Below, piece by piece: positions 27,351-34,797 of a stretch of 64,000 nt of DNA. Position numbers and translations under genes: made by a program. Origin of the DNA: Myxococcales bacterium 68-20 (GTDB lineage Bacteria; Myxococcota_A; Polyangia; Polyangiales; Polyangiaceae); assembly GCA_001899635.1 (NCBI GenBank), contig MKVQ01000016.1, forward strand, positions 355,454-419,453. Direction: 5' to 3'. The first letter of the stretch is position 1; each line of letters opens with the position of its first letter. The notes under the pieces are model-generated. The model saw only the letters and a program-made list of their open reading frames with translations. It ran no database searches and was not told the origin of the DNA.

Positions 27351-28013
27351 ATGGGAAAGGGGCTCGCGCGCGCTGGCTGGCGTATGACGGATGACGGACT
27401 CCGCGCTCGTTTGCCGACGAGTCGGGCGCTCCCGGCGGTGCTCTTGGTGCTCGTCGGCTGCGGCGTGGCGCTTTTCGCGCGCTTCATGGCAGTAACCTAC
27501 GGCCCGCGCTCTTGGTGGTTGCTGTACGTGGCGGCCGTGATCGCCTTCGCGGCCTACTGCGGCCTTCGCGGCTTGTTGAACAAGACGGACATCGCGTTTT
27601 CGGCGGGCGTCTTCCGGTGTGAGAGCGGGGCGCTCTGGCCGCGCGAGGAGTACACCGTCGCGATGAGCGATCTCGTGAGCTTCGAAGGAAGACCGCCGAG
27701 CCACTTCAAAGACGTCGCCCATGTCGTGGCGCACTTGCGTAGCGGGAACGTCGTGAGGCTGCCCATACCCATCGCCGATACGGCAATCATCTTCGGGCCC
27801 GCACTCGCCAAGGAGGCCGCGGAGGCGCTCGACGCGATGCTCGATACGGCGCGGCGCACGCCTAGCGGCTATCGCGCCGTCGCAGGAGGTACGGAGGCGA
27901 GACCGAGGACGGCAGGGCCGCCTTCGATGGCTCCGCTCGCCGACCCGGACCCGGTGAGCGAGGACAACGACGCCTCGTCCTCGCACGGCTCCGGTGCTCG
28001 CGGAGCGAGGTAG
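27351..28013 (+). CDS. Small membrane protein, unknown
   Basis: A 220-residue protein. The ATG at 27351 follows GAGAGGACTC, a good ribosome site. Two hydrophobic segments at about 26-45 and 52-70 should span the inner membrane. The next 100 residues (ALWPREEYTVAMSDLVSFEG and VAHLRSGNVVRLPIPIAD) look like a small beta-rich domain of the bacterial PH-like type that often follows two membrane helices; this is a guess from pattern. The last 45 residues are disordered. It is followed within 80 bases by a small lipoprotein gene. Confidence 0.65.
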   Translation: MGKGLARAGWRMTDDGLRARLPTSRALPAVLLVLVGCGVALFARFMAVTYGPRSWWLLYVAAVIAFAAYCGLRGLLNKTDIAFSAGVFRCESGALWPREEYTVAMSDLVSFEGRPPSHFKDVAHVVAHLRSGNVVRLPIPIADTAIIFGPALAKEAAEALDAMLDTARRTPSGYRAVAGGTEARPRTAGPPSMAPLADPDPVSEDNDASSSHGSGARGAR

Positions 28014-28089
28014 GGCGAGTCGCCATTCGCGAGCACGCCTGACGGGTCCGCGCTTGACCCGGGGCGCTGGGCGAGTGTTAGCTGAGCGC

Positions 28090-28590
28090 ATGCGCGTTCC
28101 CGCCTGGCTCAGCGTCCTCGCCCTCGTCGCGTCGTCGATTGGCTGCAAGGACGCGGCGCAGATCGTCACGGAGAAGAGCGTCTCCGCCGCCAAGGAGACG
28201 TCGAAGGGGATCGCCGAAGGCATCGAGAGCGGCCGAAAGTCCGGCGAGTCCATCGACGGAGCGACGATCGTGTCCAGCGCCGCCGATCTCGCGGGCAAGG
28301 GGACCGTCAGCGTCTACAGCGTGAGCACCCCGGACGGCGGGACGAACAGCGAGGTGACCCTCGCGTTCGAGAACACCACCGACAAGCCCCTCCGTCTGAC
28401 GAAGCTCGACTTCATCGTCATCGACAAGGAAGGCTTCTCGAAGAAGCCCCACGGGGCAGCGTCGGAGCTCACGGTCCCGCCGAAGGCAAAGGACAAGCTG
28501 ACGTTCCAGGTCGACGAGAAGGCCGCGAAGCTCGCAAAGGTCCGCTACTGGGACAAGGACCTCGAGATCGGCGCCGACGCCCACAAGTAG
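28090..28590 (+). CDS. Small lipoprotein, unknown
   Basis: A 166-residue exported protein. MRVPAWLSVLALVASSIGC is a lipoprotein signal with the acylated cysteine at 19. Residues 20-60 are helical and charged (KSVSAAKETSKGIAEGIESG), and residues 75-160 look like a beta-sandwich of the FxxF/LEA-14 type (VTLAFENTTDKPLRLTKLDF, then ELTVPPKAKDKLTFQV). The ATG at 28090 was chosen because it begins the signal peptide. Function unknown. The 1-kb repeat-rich noncoding region follows. Confidence 0.75.
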   Translation: MRVPAWLSVLALVASSIGCKDAAQIVTEKSVSAAKETSKGIAEGIESGRKSGESIDGATIVSSAADLAGKGTVSVYSVSTPDGGTNSEVTLAFENTTDKPLRLTKLDFIVIDKEGFSKKPHGAASELTVPPKAKDKLTFQVDEKAAKLAKVRYWDKDLEIGADAHK

Positions 28591-28780
28591 GCCACCACGC
28601 GTAGGCCACGGGACATCGCGCCTTCTCACGTAGGCACGCGCCGGACATCGCGACGATCAGGAGACGACAACCTTCGAGCGCGCGGTTGTCCGTCGTGACG
28701 CTCTCTCTCGTAGGAGAGAGAGAGAATTTTCACAGGGAGACAGGGAGACAGGGAGGAAGAGGGCCCTCCTTCCTTCTCGA

Positions 28781-28837
28781 CCTGGACCCTCGTGGGGCTC
28801 CCAGAATCGCTGCGCGATTCTGCTCGCAGAAGCGAGC
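28781..28837 (+). repeat. Hairpin-bearing repeat, copy 1
   Basis: Core cctggaccctcgtggggctc (28781-28800), then a hairpin with arms cagaatcgc (28802-28810) and gcgattctg (28814-28822) around a 3-nt loop, then a second small hairpin gctcgc/gcgagc (28822-28837). The core is shared with copies 2 and 3. Confidence 0.7.
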
Positions 28838-28869
28838 CTCCCTTTCGACCTACCAGGTGGTTCAGCAGA

Positions 28870-28908
28870 GGCAATGGCGTCATTGCCGGCTGCCCAGCTC
28901 GCCTGCAG
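28870..28908 (-). repeat. Hairpin-bearing repeat, degenerate copy
   Basis: On the minus strand a diverged core (ctgcaggcgagctgggcagc) is followed by a hairpin with arms ggcaatg (28870-28876) and cattgcc (28881-28887) around gcgt. The stem sequence differs completely from copies 1 and 2 but sits at the same place after the core. Confidence 0.5.
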
Positions 28909-29145
28909 CCGCGCACTCGCGACCTTGCACCACGGCTCGAGAAGAGCACTGGCGTCACCCCGCCTCCGAGTGACAGCTCTCGTGGGAAGAGGGGGTGAGA
29001 GTTTCCACGGGGACACGGAAGCTGACTTGTTCGAGCCAGGCTCGATGGCTCGGCGCACGAACCGTCGCGGACACTCATCAAGCGCACCTCCTTCCACGGC
29101 ATGGCCTCTCTCGCGGAGGCGTGTCGCGGGGGAGATGCGCGGCGG

Positions 29146-29195
29146 TGTCACCCATGTCCTGTCACTCAACTGTTACCGATGTCCTGTCACCGCCC
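29146..29195. repeat. 25-bp tandem repeat, probable insertion-sequence end relic
   Basis: Two copies of a 25-bp unit beginning tgtcaccc and tgttaccg (29146 and 29171) share atgtcctgtcac exactly. Tandem TGTTACCCATGTCC-like units are familiar from the terminal regions of some insertion sequences. No transposase gene is present, so this would be a solo end. The link to a specific IS family is from memory and unverified. Confidence 0.4.
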
Positions 29196-29316
29196 CCTGG
29201 TTCCTCCATGAAGACCAAGCGATCGATTCATACAAGCACAGCCACACGCTTGCACTGTGCACGCAAGCAATCTCCCGAAGGTCTCGGGCCGGAGCTTGGA
29301 AGGCGCACCGTTTGGG

Positions 29317-29335
29317 GGAGGCCCATGATGCCTGG
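29317..29335 (-). repeat. Repeat core, degenerate copy
   Basis: Reading leftward, ccaggcatcatgggcctccc resembles the core of copies 1 to 3 (cctgg-n-cctcgtgggcctc). No matching hairpin is visible after it. Confidence 0.4.
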
Positions 29336-29356
29336 AAGCGAGATCTCCCTTTCCGA

Positions 29357-29397
29357 AGGAAATGCGAAGCATTTCCTGAGGCCCACGAGGCACCAGG
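29357..29397 (-). repeat. Hairpin-bearing repeat, copy 2
   Basis: On the minus strand the core cctggtgcctcgtgggcctc (29397-29378) is followed by a hairpin with 9-bp arms aggaaatgc (29377-29369 as read) and gcatttcct (29365-29357) around a 3-nt loop. The loop size and stem length equal those of copy 1, but the stem bases differ on both sides, keeping the pairing. Confidence 0.7.
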
Positions 29398-29510
29398 TCG
29401 AAAGTGAAGAAAGGCTCTCTTGCTCCCTGTCTCCCTGTTAAATTCTCTCTCGGAAAGGCCGACCGAACGGCGACCTCGCCGTCCCACGCGTCGACTCCGT
29501 CAATCAGCAC

Positions 29511-29528
29511 AGCCCACGAGGCACCAGG
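29511..29528 (-). repeat. Repeat core, copy 3
   Basis: On the minus strand cctggtgcctcgtgggct is identical to copy 2 over 17 bases (cccacgaggcaccagg on the plus strand). What follows is diverged and no strong hairpin is seen. Confidence 0.65.
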
Positions 29529-29585
29529 TTGAAACCACTGCGGCCCCAAGTTTCGATGCGCGGGGGTGCCACCATCCCGCGACCG

Positions 29586-30020
29586 TCAGGGGACGGTAAC
29601 CTCCGGAGGGGCGGTCGTCGTGGGGACGAATTCCTTGTAGAGTACATTCGTCGAGGCGTCGCGGACGCGCCACGGATGGGTGACGAACGTCTGCTGCACC
29701 CGCGTCTCGCCCGGACCGAGCACGTGGTAGCCGACCTCCTTGCAGCCGTAGTCGACCCAGAAGAGGCGGACCGAGCGATCGGTGAACGCGTTGCGGAACG
29801 GGAGGTTCACGGCCTGCGAGCTGTTCTGCGAGCAGGTTCCCGAGGGCTGCGCCGTGGGCGCGGGCGCGGGCTGGCCCGAGGTCCCCGATGCTCCGGAGCT
29901 GCCGATGCCCGAGGAGCCCTGGTCCAGATCCGTCGGGTTCGGATCACCTTCGAGACAACCGGTGAGCAGGAGCGACGCGACGAAGATCGTCCAGCACGAG
30001 CGATGACGAGCAGCGAGCAT
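29586..30020 (-). CDS. Lipoprotein with VHL-beta-type domain
   Basis: A 144-residue exported lipoprotein. TIFVASLLLTGC is the signal with acylated Cys22; residues 28-62 are a Ser/Gly/Pro linker. Residues 70-125 resemble the von Hippel-Lindau beta domain: VNLPFRNAFTDRSVRLFWVD, then YHVLGPGETRVQQTFVTHPW and VRDA, with the family's conserved order of Asn/Arg strand, W-D turn, LxPG, and HxW. In animals this domain reads hydroxyproline; in bacteria its ligand is unknown. Cys63 and Cys93 may form a disulfide. The ATG overlaps the stop of the CHAT gene by one base (TGATG), so it is almost certainly made with it. Confidence 0.8.
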   Translation of the reverse strand: MLAARHRSCWTIFVASLLLTGCLEGDPNPTDLDQGSSGIGSSGASGTSGQPAPAPTAQPSGTCSQNSSQAVNLPFRNAFTDRSVRLFWVDYGCKEVGYHVLGPGETRVQQTFVTHPWRVRDASTNVLYKEFVPTTTAPPEVTVP

Positions 30021-33000
30021 CAGAACGTTCCTCCGAGAGAGAACGAGGCGAGCGTCGACACCTGACGCCTCGCGCTCGCACGCGCCTCGTCACCGTCGAG
30101 CGAGACGGTGACGGGCATCTTCAGCTCCTCGAGGCCGGCGCGAAGGACGAAGCCATCGAGGTCGAGCGAAAGCGCCGCGCCCGCGGTCTCCTGGTCGATG
30201 AACCATTTGCCGTACTGCCCGCGGAGACCGATGAACGAGGAGGAGCCCGTGCGGATCCCGAGGAGGGCGATCGCCGGAAGCGTCACGCCGTACGTTCGGG
30301 CGTCGCCGAGGACGAACGTGTTGTACGTCGCTTGCCCGCCGGCGAAGAGCTGGAAACTCGAGCCGCGATAGCCGAGCGCAAGCTCGTATCCACTCCGAAA
30401 GCCGCCGGCCAGGCTTCCTTCGTCGGTGCCGCTCGCGTACTTCGTGCCGTCGCTCGTCCGGAGCCCGGCGAAGAGCGAGAGGAGCAGCTCGTCGTGCAGA
30501 CCGAAGCCGCGGCCGCCTTCGAAGAGGTTCGAGAGGAGTGCGTATTCGAGCTGGAGGCTCACGAGCCCGGCTGCGCGATCGGGCTGATCGCGCAGGTTCG
30601 TGATCGCCATGTAGTGCATGCCGAGGAGCGCGGAGCTCACGAACGCCGGATAGGGGGGCTCGTATTGCGAGGACGACGATCGATCTCTGGCCGGAGGAGC
30701 ATCCCGCGCGACGATCGGCGCCTGGAGATCGAAGCTCATCGGGGACCACTCTCCCGACGGGATGAACGCCGCCCAGAAGTAGGGATGCTGCGTCTCCTTC
30801 TTCCCGAGCATCGCGAGCTGCACCTTGCGGAGGGCGGCGGCGCGGCCGGTCCCGGCCTTGAGGTCGCGGTAGAAGGCGATCATCAGATCGCGCGTCGCCT
30901 CGTCGTCGACCTTCCACAAGCTCATGAGCTGGCTCTCGGAGCCCGCGACGACGAGCGCGCGCCGGAGGCCGTAGACACCTTCGCCCACCTCGGTCTCGCC
31001 CACGCCGGTCTCGCACGCGGAGAGGACGACGAGCCGCGTGCCCTCGAGGTTCATGCTCGACGCCTCGAGCGCGGTGAGGAGCCCCTCTGCGTTCGAGCGC
31101 TGATTCGCGCCGGCGAGGGCGAGGCCCGAGCGGACGAGAGGGTTCGCGGAGCGGGACGGCGGGACGGCGACGGGGTCGCCGGGGTCGTACTCGAGCGAGC
31201 GCGTGTTCGACGGGCCCTGCTCTCGTTCCCGCTTGAGAAAGAACCCGTGCGTCGCCACGTGGAGAACGACGGGGCTCGACACGCCTGCGAGCCGCGCCTT
31301 CGTCGCATCGGCTCGAGTGACGTTCGCCGCCGCGAGGAGGTCGGCGATCGCCTTCGCCTCTGCCGCCGTGCCGGGCAGCGCGGGGAACTTGGCGTTGTCG
31401 AGATCGCCCGCGCTCGCCTTGGCGCTCGGGTCGGCCGCACCGGCTGCGCCGTCGAACGCGGGATCGCCGAACACCATTGCTTGCGTGTTGGCGCGCTTCT
31501 GGGCGCTCGCGGCGGCGATGCGTATGAGATCGCGCCCGCTCGTCACGTAGGTGATCTCGCGGGACTGGACGAGGAACTGTCCCCGCTCGTCCACGAGGGT
31601 CGCGAACGGAACGAGGTTGAGGTCGTCGTCAGGCGAGACGATCAGCCGTGCGTCGCTCGACCGAAGGTGCTTCGCGATCGGCGCGATGACGAGATCGTGG
31701 ACCTGCTTCGCGTGAGGCAGGACGTCTCCATGATCGGCGAGGGCCCAGCGCAACTTGCTCACCGCACGACCGATCGGCAACGCATCACCGAGATCGACCG
31801 CGACCGGCTCACCCGTCTTGTGGAGGACGAACGCGACGAAGCGGACCTCCTTCGTCGCGAACACCGGGCTCGAGGTGTCGCGCGCGTGATAGTAGACGTA
31901 CTCGACGAGCGCGCTGTCGTCCGGGATCGCCGCCTGGACCGCCTCGATCGTGACCGGCTTCGACTGCGCACCGTAGAGCGGGCTCGCCGCCACGAGCTTG
32001 TTGCCGATCTCGTCGTGCTCTGCCTCGAGCTTCGCGAGTAGCGATGCTGGATCGACGCCGGGGACGCCGCCCGCCCCGCGAAGGCCGAGGGCCGCGATCT
32101 GACGGCGAAGCTCGAGCTGCCGTGCAGCAAGCGCCTTGTCCGCAGGCTGGTCGAAGAGCCGAGCGACGCGCGCAGCATCGGCCGACGCATCGAGCGAGCG
32201 CCCCTTTCGCCGGAGGATCGTCTCGAGCGCGAGGCGCACCTGGGCGCGGCCGCCGCCCTCGCCGTTGCCTCCCATCGACAGGAGGTCGTAGGCCTGGCTC
32301 GCAACGAGCCGGAGGTGCGCTCGCTTCTGCGCATCGCCGCTGACGGAGAGGATGCGATCGAGGTATCGCTCCTGCGCGTCGGCGGCCTTCTTCGCTAGCG
32401 CGGTCGCCTCGTCCTTCCTGCCCTCGGCCCATCGGACCTGCGCGAGCTCGTGCGCGGCAGACGCGAGGAGGCCGGGGCTCGTTCCGTACTGCTTCTCGGT
32501 TCGTGCAAACCGGCGCGCGGCGATCTCCCCCGCGAGCTTGGTGTCCTTCTTCGCGAGCGCCGTCCGGATGCACGCCGGCTCGGCCTCCTCCGTCACCGCC
32601 GGCTGGTTCGCGCTGACGGCGATCGAGCACGCGGCCTCTGCCACCGCGTCGCCCTCCGCGTTGCGGAACTGCCCATCGAGCACCCTCGCTAGCTCGTTCG
32701 CGACGCGCACCATCCGCAGCGGGTCGACGGGGCGGAGCCCTTTCACGATCCCCATCGCCTCCCGGAGCGTCGCCTCCCCCGCCGCGAGGTCGCCACTCCC
32801 GGTGAGCAGGCCGGAGAGCGCGAGCAGTCGATCGACGAGCATCCCCGAGGCCGGGCTCGTCTTCCGCGTGATCTCGACGCATCGGCGCTGCGTCGCGAGC
32901 GCCTTCACGACCTCGGCGCGCATGATGTAGTGCGTCGCGAGAAACTCGTACTGATCGGCGACGTCGGCGCTCTCGCCGAGAGACCGCTCCATCTTCGCGA

Positions 33001-33622
33001 TGACGTCTCTGCGAAGCGACTCGCCCTTGGAGAACTGCTGCGAGTGGTCGTAGAGGCTCGCAAGGACTCCCGTCACCAGGAGATAGTTCTTCGGGCTCAC
33101 GTCGCTCTTCTCGACGTCCGGCAGCGCCTGCTCGAGCAGGCTCGCCGCGCCCGTGAAGTCGCCGCGCTTCGTTGCCTCGAGCGCCGCCGCGAGCTTCGGC
33201 ATCGCCTTGTTCAAGCTCGGATCAGCGGCGCGCTCCGGCGGCGGCGTCCACTTCCGGCGCGCGGCCGCCGCACGAGCCTCGACCGCCTCGAGCTTCGCCG
33301 TCTCGCCGAGCGCCTTGTAGAGGTCGAGGAGGATGGCGCGGTTCGACGTCGAGTAGTCGCTGTCCGGTCCGGTGGTCCGCTCGATCTCGCCGAGCGCTTC
33401 GTCGATCATCTGCAGGCCCTCGCGGACCTTCTTCTCCTTGAGCAGCTTCCGGCCTTCGGCGGCCTTCTTCACCGCAGCCTCGGCGGCCGCCATGTCCTCC
33501 GGACGGACGTGGACCGTCTTCTTCTGGGGAGGATCGGCCGCATTCGCGGGAGCGGCGGCCACGGCAGTGAGGAACGCGACGAGCGGCGGCGCGATTCGCG
33601 CGAGGATCGAGCGCTGCCTCAT
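30020..33622 (-). CDS. Exported CHAT protease with outer-membrane barrel-like C-terminus
   Basis: A 1200-residue protein. Residues 1-29 are a signal peptide (LVAFLTAVAAAPANA). Residues 45-470 are helical and TPR-like, with repeated Ala/Leu pairs. A CHAT (caspase-fold, clan CD) domain spans about 560-960 with the catalytic His792 in VVLHVATHGFF and Cys870 in VVLSACETGVGE, and the family ending HPYFWAAFIPSGEW. Residues 990-1200 alternate polar and hydrophobic residues in short strands (GYELALGYRGSSFQLFAGGQ, SFIGLRGQYGKWF) and end in a C-terminal Phe, as outer-membrane beta-barrels do. The ATG at 33622 overlaps the upstream stop (ATGA). It would be an outer-membrane-anchored caspase-like protease; I know no described example of this fusion. 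Substrate and whether the protease faces in or out are open. Confidence 0.85.
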   Translation of the reverse strand: MRQRSILARIAPPLVAFLTAVAAAPANAADPPQKKTVHVRPEDMAAAEAAVKKAAEGRKLLKEKKVREGLQMIDEALGEIERTTGPDSDYSTSNRAILLDLYKALGETAKLEAVEARAAAARRKWTPPPERAADPSLNKAMPKLAAALEATKRGDFTGAASLLEQALPDVEKSDVSPKNYLLVTGVLASLYDHSQQFSKGESLRRDVIAKMERSLGESADVADQYEFLATHYIMRAEVVKALATQRRCVEITRKTSPASGMLVDRLLALSGLLTGSGDLAAGEATLREAMGIVKGLRPVDPLRMVRVANELARVLDGQFRNAEGDAVAEAACSIAVSANQPAVTEEAEPACIRTALAKKDTKLAGEIAARRFARTEKQYGTSPGLLASAAHELAQVRWAEGRKDEATALAKKAADAQERYLDRILSVSGDAQKRAHLRLVASQAYDLLSMGGNGEGGGRAQVRLALETILRRKGRSLDASADAARVARLFDQPADKALAARQLELRRQIAALGLRGAGGVPGVDPASLLAKLEAEHDEIGNKLVAASPLYGAQSKPVTIEAVQAAIPDDSALVEYVYYHARDTSSPVFATKEVRFVAFVLHKTGEPVAVDLGDALPIGRAVSKLRWALADHGDVLPHAKQVHDLVIAPIAKHLRSSDARLIVSPDDDLNLVPFATLVDERGQFLVQSREITYVTSGRDLIRIAAASAQKRANTQAMVFGDPAFDGAAGAADPSAKASAGDLDNAKFPALPGTAAEAKAIADLLAAANVTRADATKARLAGVSSPVVLHVATHGFFLKREREQGPSNTRSLEYDPGDPVAVPPSRSANPLVRSGLALAGANQRSNAEGLLTALEASSMNLEGTRLVVLSACETGVGETEVGEGVYGLRRALVVAGSESQLMSLWKVDDEATRDLMIAFYRDLKAGTGRAAALRKVQLAMLGKKETQHPYFWAAFIPSGEWSPMSFDLQAPIVARDAPPARDRSSSSQYEPPYPAFVSSALLGMHYMAITNLRDQPDRAAGLVSLQLEYALLSNLFEGGRGFGLHDELLLSLFAGLRTSDGTKYASGTDEGSLAGGFRSGYELALGYRGSSFQLFAGGQATYNTFVLGDARTYGVTLPAIALLGIRTGSSSFIGLRGQYGKWFIDQETAGAALSLDLDGFVLRAGLEELKMPVTVSLDGDEARASARRQVSTLASFSLGGTF

Positions 33623-34701
33623 TTGGTGTGCTCGAACGCGAACACCTGGACGATCACCGAGTCGGCCGCCTCGGTCCGGGCGCGGAACGACGCCGGCGCG
33701 ACGGCGGGCGCGCTCTTCGCGTCTCCGTCGTCGAGCTCGAGCCCGCGCGAGCGGATGCAGCGCGTGGGCGCGGCGTCGCCCTCGTCGAGCTCGAGCGCAC
33801 GCGTGCATCCCTTCTGCGTCGACGACTTGTCCTCGGCGCGCGTGACCTGTGCGAGCGCGCCCGAAGGCGCAGCGCCGCCGCCGGCCTTCGCAAGCGCTCC
33901 GTCGAGCGAGACGACAGGATCGAGCGACGCGACCAGATACGCCCGCTCGGTGCCGATGTCCTTGTCGTTCAGCTTGAAGCTCGCGGAGCCGGGCGGGAGC
34001 CGCAGCGTCGTGCCCGCGGCGAGCGGGTTCTTCGTCGCGATCCGCGCGTCGGGGAAGAGGACGTTGACCTTCCCATCGGGGCTCTTCTGGAACAGGTAGA
34101 CGTACGCGCTCTTCGACGGCCGCACGACGAAGGCAACCTTCGTCCCGGTCGGGAGGCTCTCCCCCTGCGCGATCGCCTTCGGCGCGGAGTCGCTCGGTCG
34201 CTGCGCCTCGACGGCGAAGTCGAGCGCGAGCTCGCGGCGCGCCTCGTCGGGGACGAGCTCGGTGTACGCCTTTGCGAGCGCCTTCCGCCGGGCGTCCTCG
34301 TCGGTCGCGCCCTTCACCTCGTCGAGGAGGTCCGGGACCTTGCTCATGCGACGACGCAGGTTCTCGCTCCGCGTCGCGTAGGTGGCCTTGTCGACCACGC
34401 ACTTGTTGTACTCGTCGCACAGCCTTCGCGACTGGGCGGCGTATTGCTCGGTCTCCTTGTCGATCGCGCGGAGGGCGGTCTCCTCGGTCTTCGCGTTCGC
34501 GCCGCCGAGGCCGATCGCGGAGAAACCACCCTCGATCTTCCGCCCGTCGTAGCTGAACTCGCTTTGGCAATCGAGCTGTGGGCGCTCCTCGCCGCCGCAG
34601 GTGGGCGCCGAGCGAGCCTCGGGGGACGGACCGCAGGCTGCCACGATCGAGAGGGATACGGCGACCGAGAGAACGGAGAAGGCACGCGCAGGACGGATCA
34701 T
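33619..34701 (-). CDS. DUF4384-domain lipoprotein
   Basis: A 360-residue lipoprotein, signal LSVAVSLSIVAAC with Cys23. Residues 50-165 are helical and charged with a Cys pair (C95, C101). Residues about 180-260 match DUF4384: GTKVAFVVRPSKSAYVYLFQ, then DGKVNVLFPDARIA, NPLAAGTTLRLPPGSASFKL and YLVAS. DUF4384 proteins are usually found beside peptidases or in envelope stress and secretion loci and read as sensor or adaptor domains; the exact job is unknown. The last 90 residues are low-complexity (two copies of ALELDEGDA/GLELDDGDA). It is the first gene of the three-gene unit and its stop overlaps the start of the CHAT gene, so it is probably a partner of that protease. Confidence 0.85.
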   Translation of the reverse strand: MIRPARAFSVLSVAVSLSIVAACGPSPEARSAPTCGGEERPQLDCQSEFSYDGRKIEGGFSAIGLGGANAKTEETALRAIDKETEQYAAQSRRLCDEYNKCVVDKATYATRSENLRRRMSKVPDLLDEVKGATDEDARRKALAKAYTELVPDEARRELALDFAVEAQRPSDSAPKAIAQGESLPTGTKVAFVVRPSKSAYVYLFQKSPDGKVNVLFPDARIATKNPLAAGTTLRLPPGSASFKLNDKDIGTERAYLVASLDPVVSLDGALAKAGGGAAPSGALAQVTRAEDKSSTQKGCTRALELDEGDAAPTRCIRSRGLELDDGDAKSAPAVAPASFRARTEAADSVIVQVFAFEHTK

Positions 34702-34797
34702 CGAACCCTCGAGTCTACCGAACCCGCCTGTCCCGACGGCGCCCGCGTCCCCGCATGTTCATGCGGTACGAGCCGGTGCGACGAACCGCGAGGCGCC

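Larger units (their letters stand above)
28718..29451. repeat. Inverted pair of purine-rich repeats
   Basis: gagagagaattttcacaggg and the following agacagggag (28718-28747) recur as the near-exact reverse complement at 29423-29451 (ctccctgtctccctgttaaa and ttctctctc). They frame the cluster of hairpin-bearing repeats between them. A weaker third match (gagagtttccacggggacac, around 28997-29016) lies in the middle. Confidence 0.75.
28591..29585. other. Noncoding region, 995 bases, repeat-rich
   Basis: No gene was accepted. The region is unlike the rest of the window: it has runs of gagaga and cagggagacaggg, lower GC patches, and many degenerate repeats in both orientations (see separate entries). 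Long open frames on both strands are by-products of these repeats and give similar peptide strings such as GASWAS in several places. Confidence 0.8.

Noticed and set aside
28626-29549. Several overlapping open frames on both strands
   Set aside because: Their translations repeat the same short strings (GASWAS, HRETG) because the DNA repeats; no ribosome site or family feature. Treated as a noncoding repeat region.
30020-34570. Extending the CHAT protein to 1516 residues
   Set aside because: The extra N-terminal 316 residues lie in another frame of the DUF4384 gene. The internal ATG at 33622 begins a signal peptide and makes an ATGA overlap.
29586-34701. CRISPR-linked or gasdermin-linked CHAT system
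   Set aside because: No CRISPR array, Cas gene or gasdermin-like gene is nearby, and this CHAT protein has a signal peptide, so it is not the cytoplasmic defence type.
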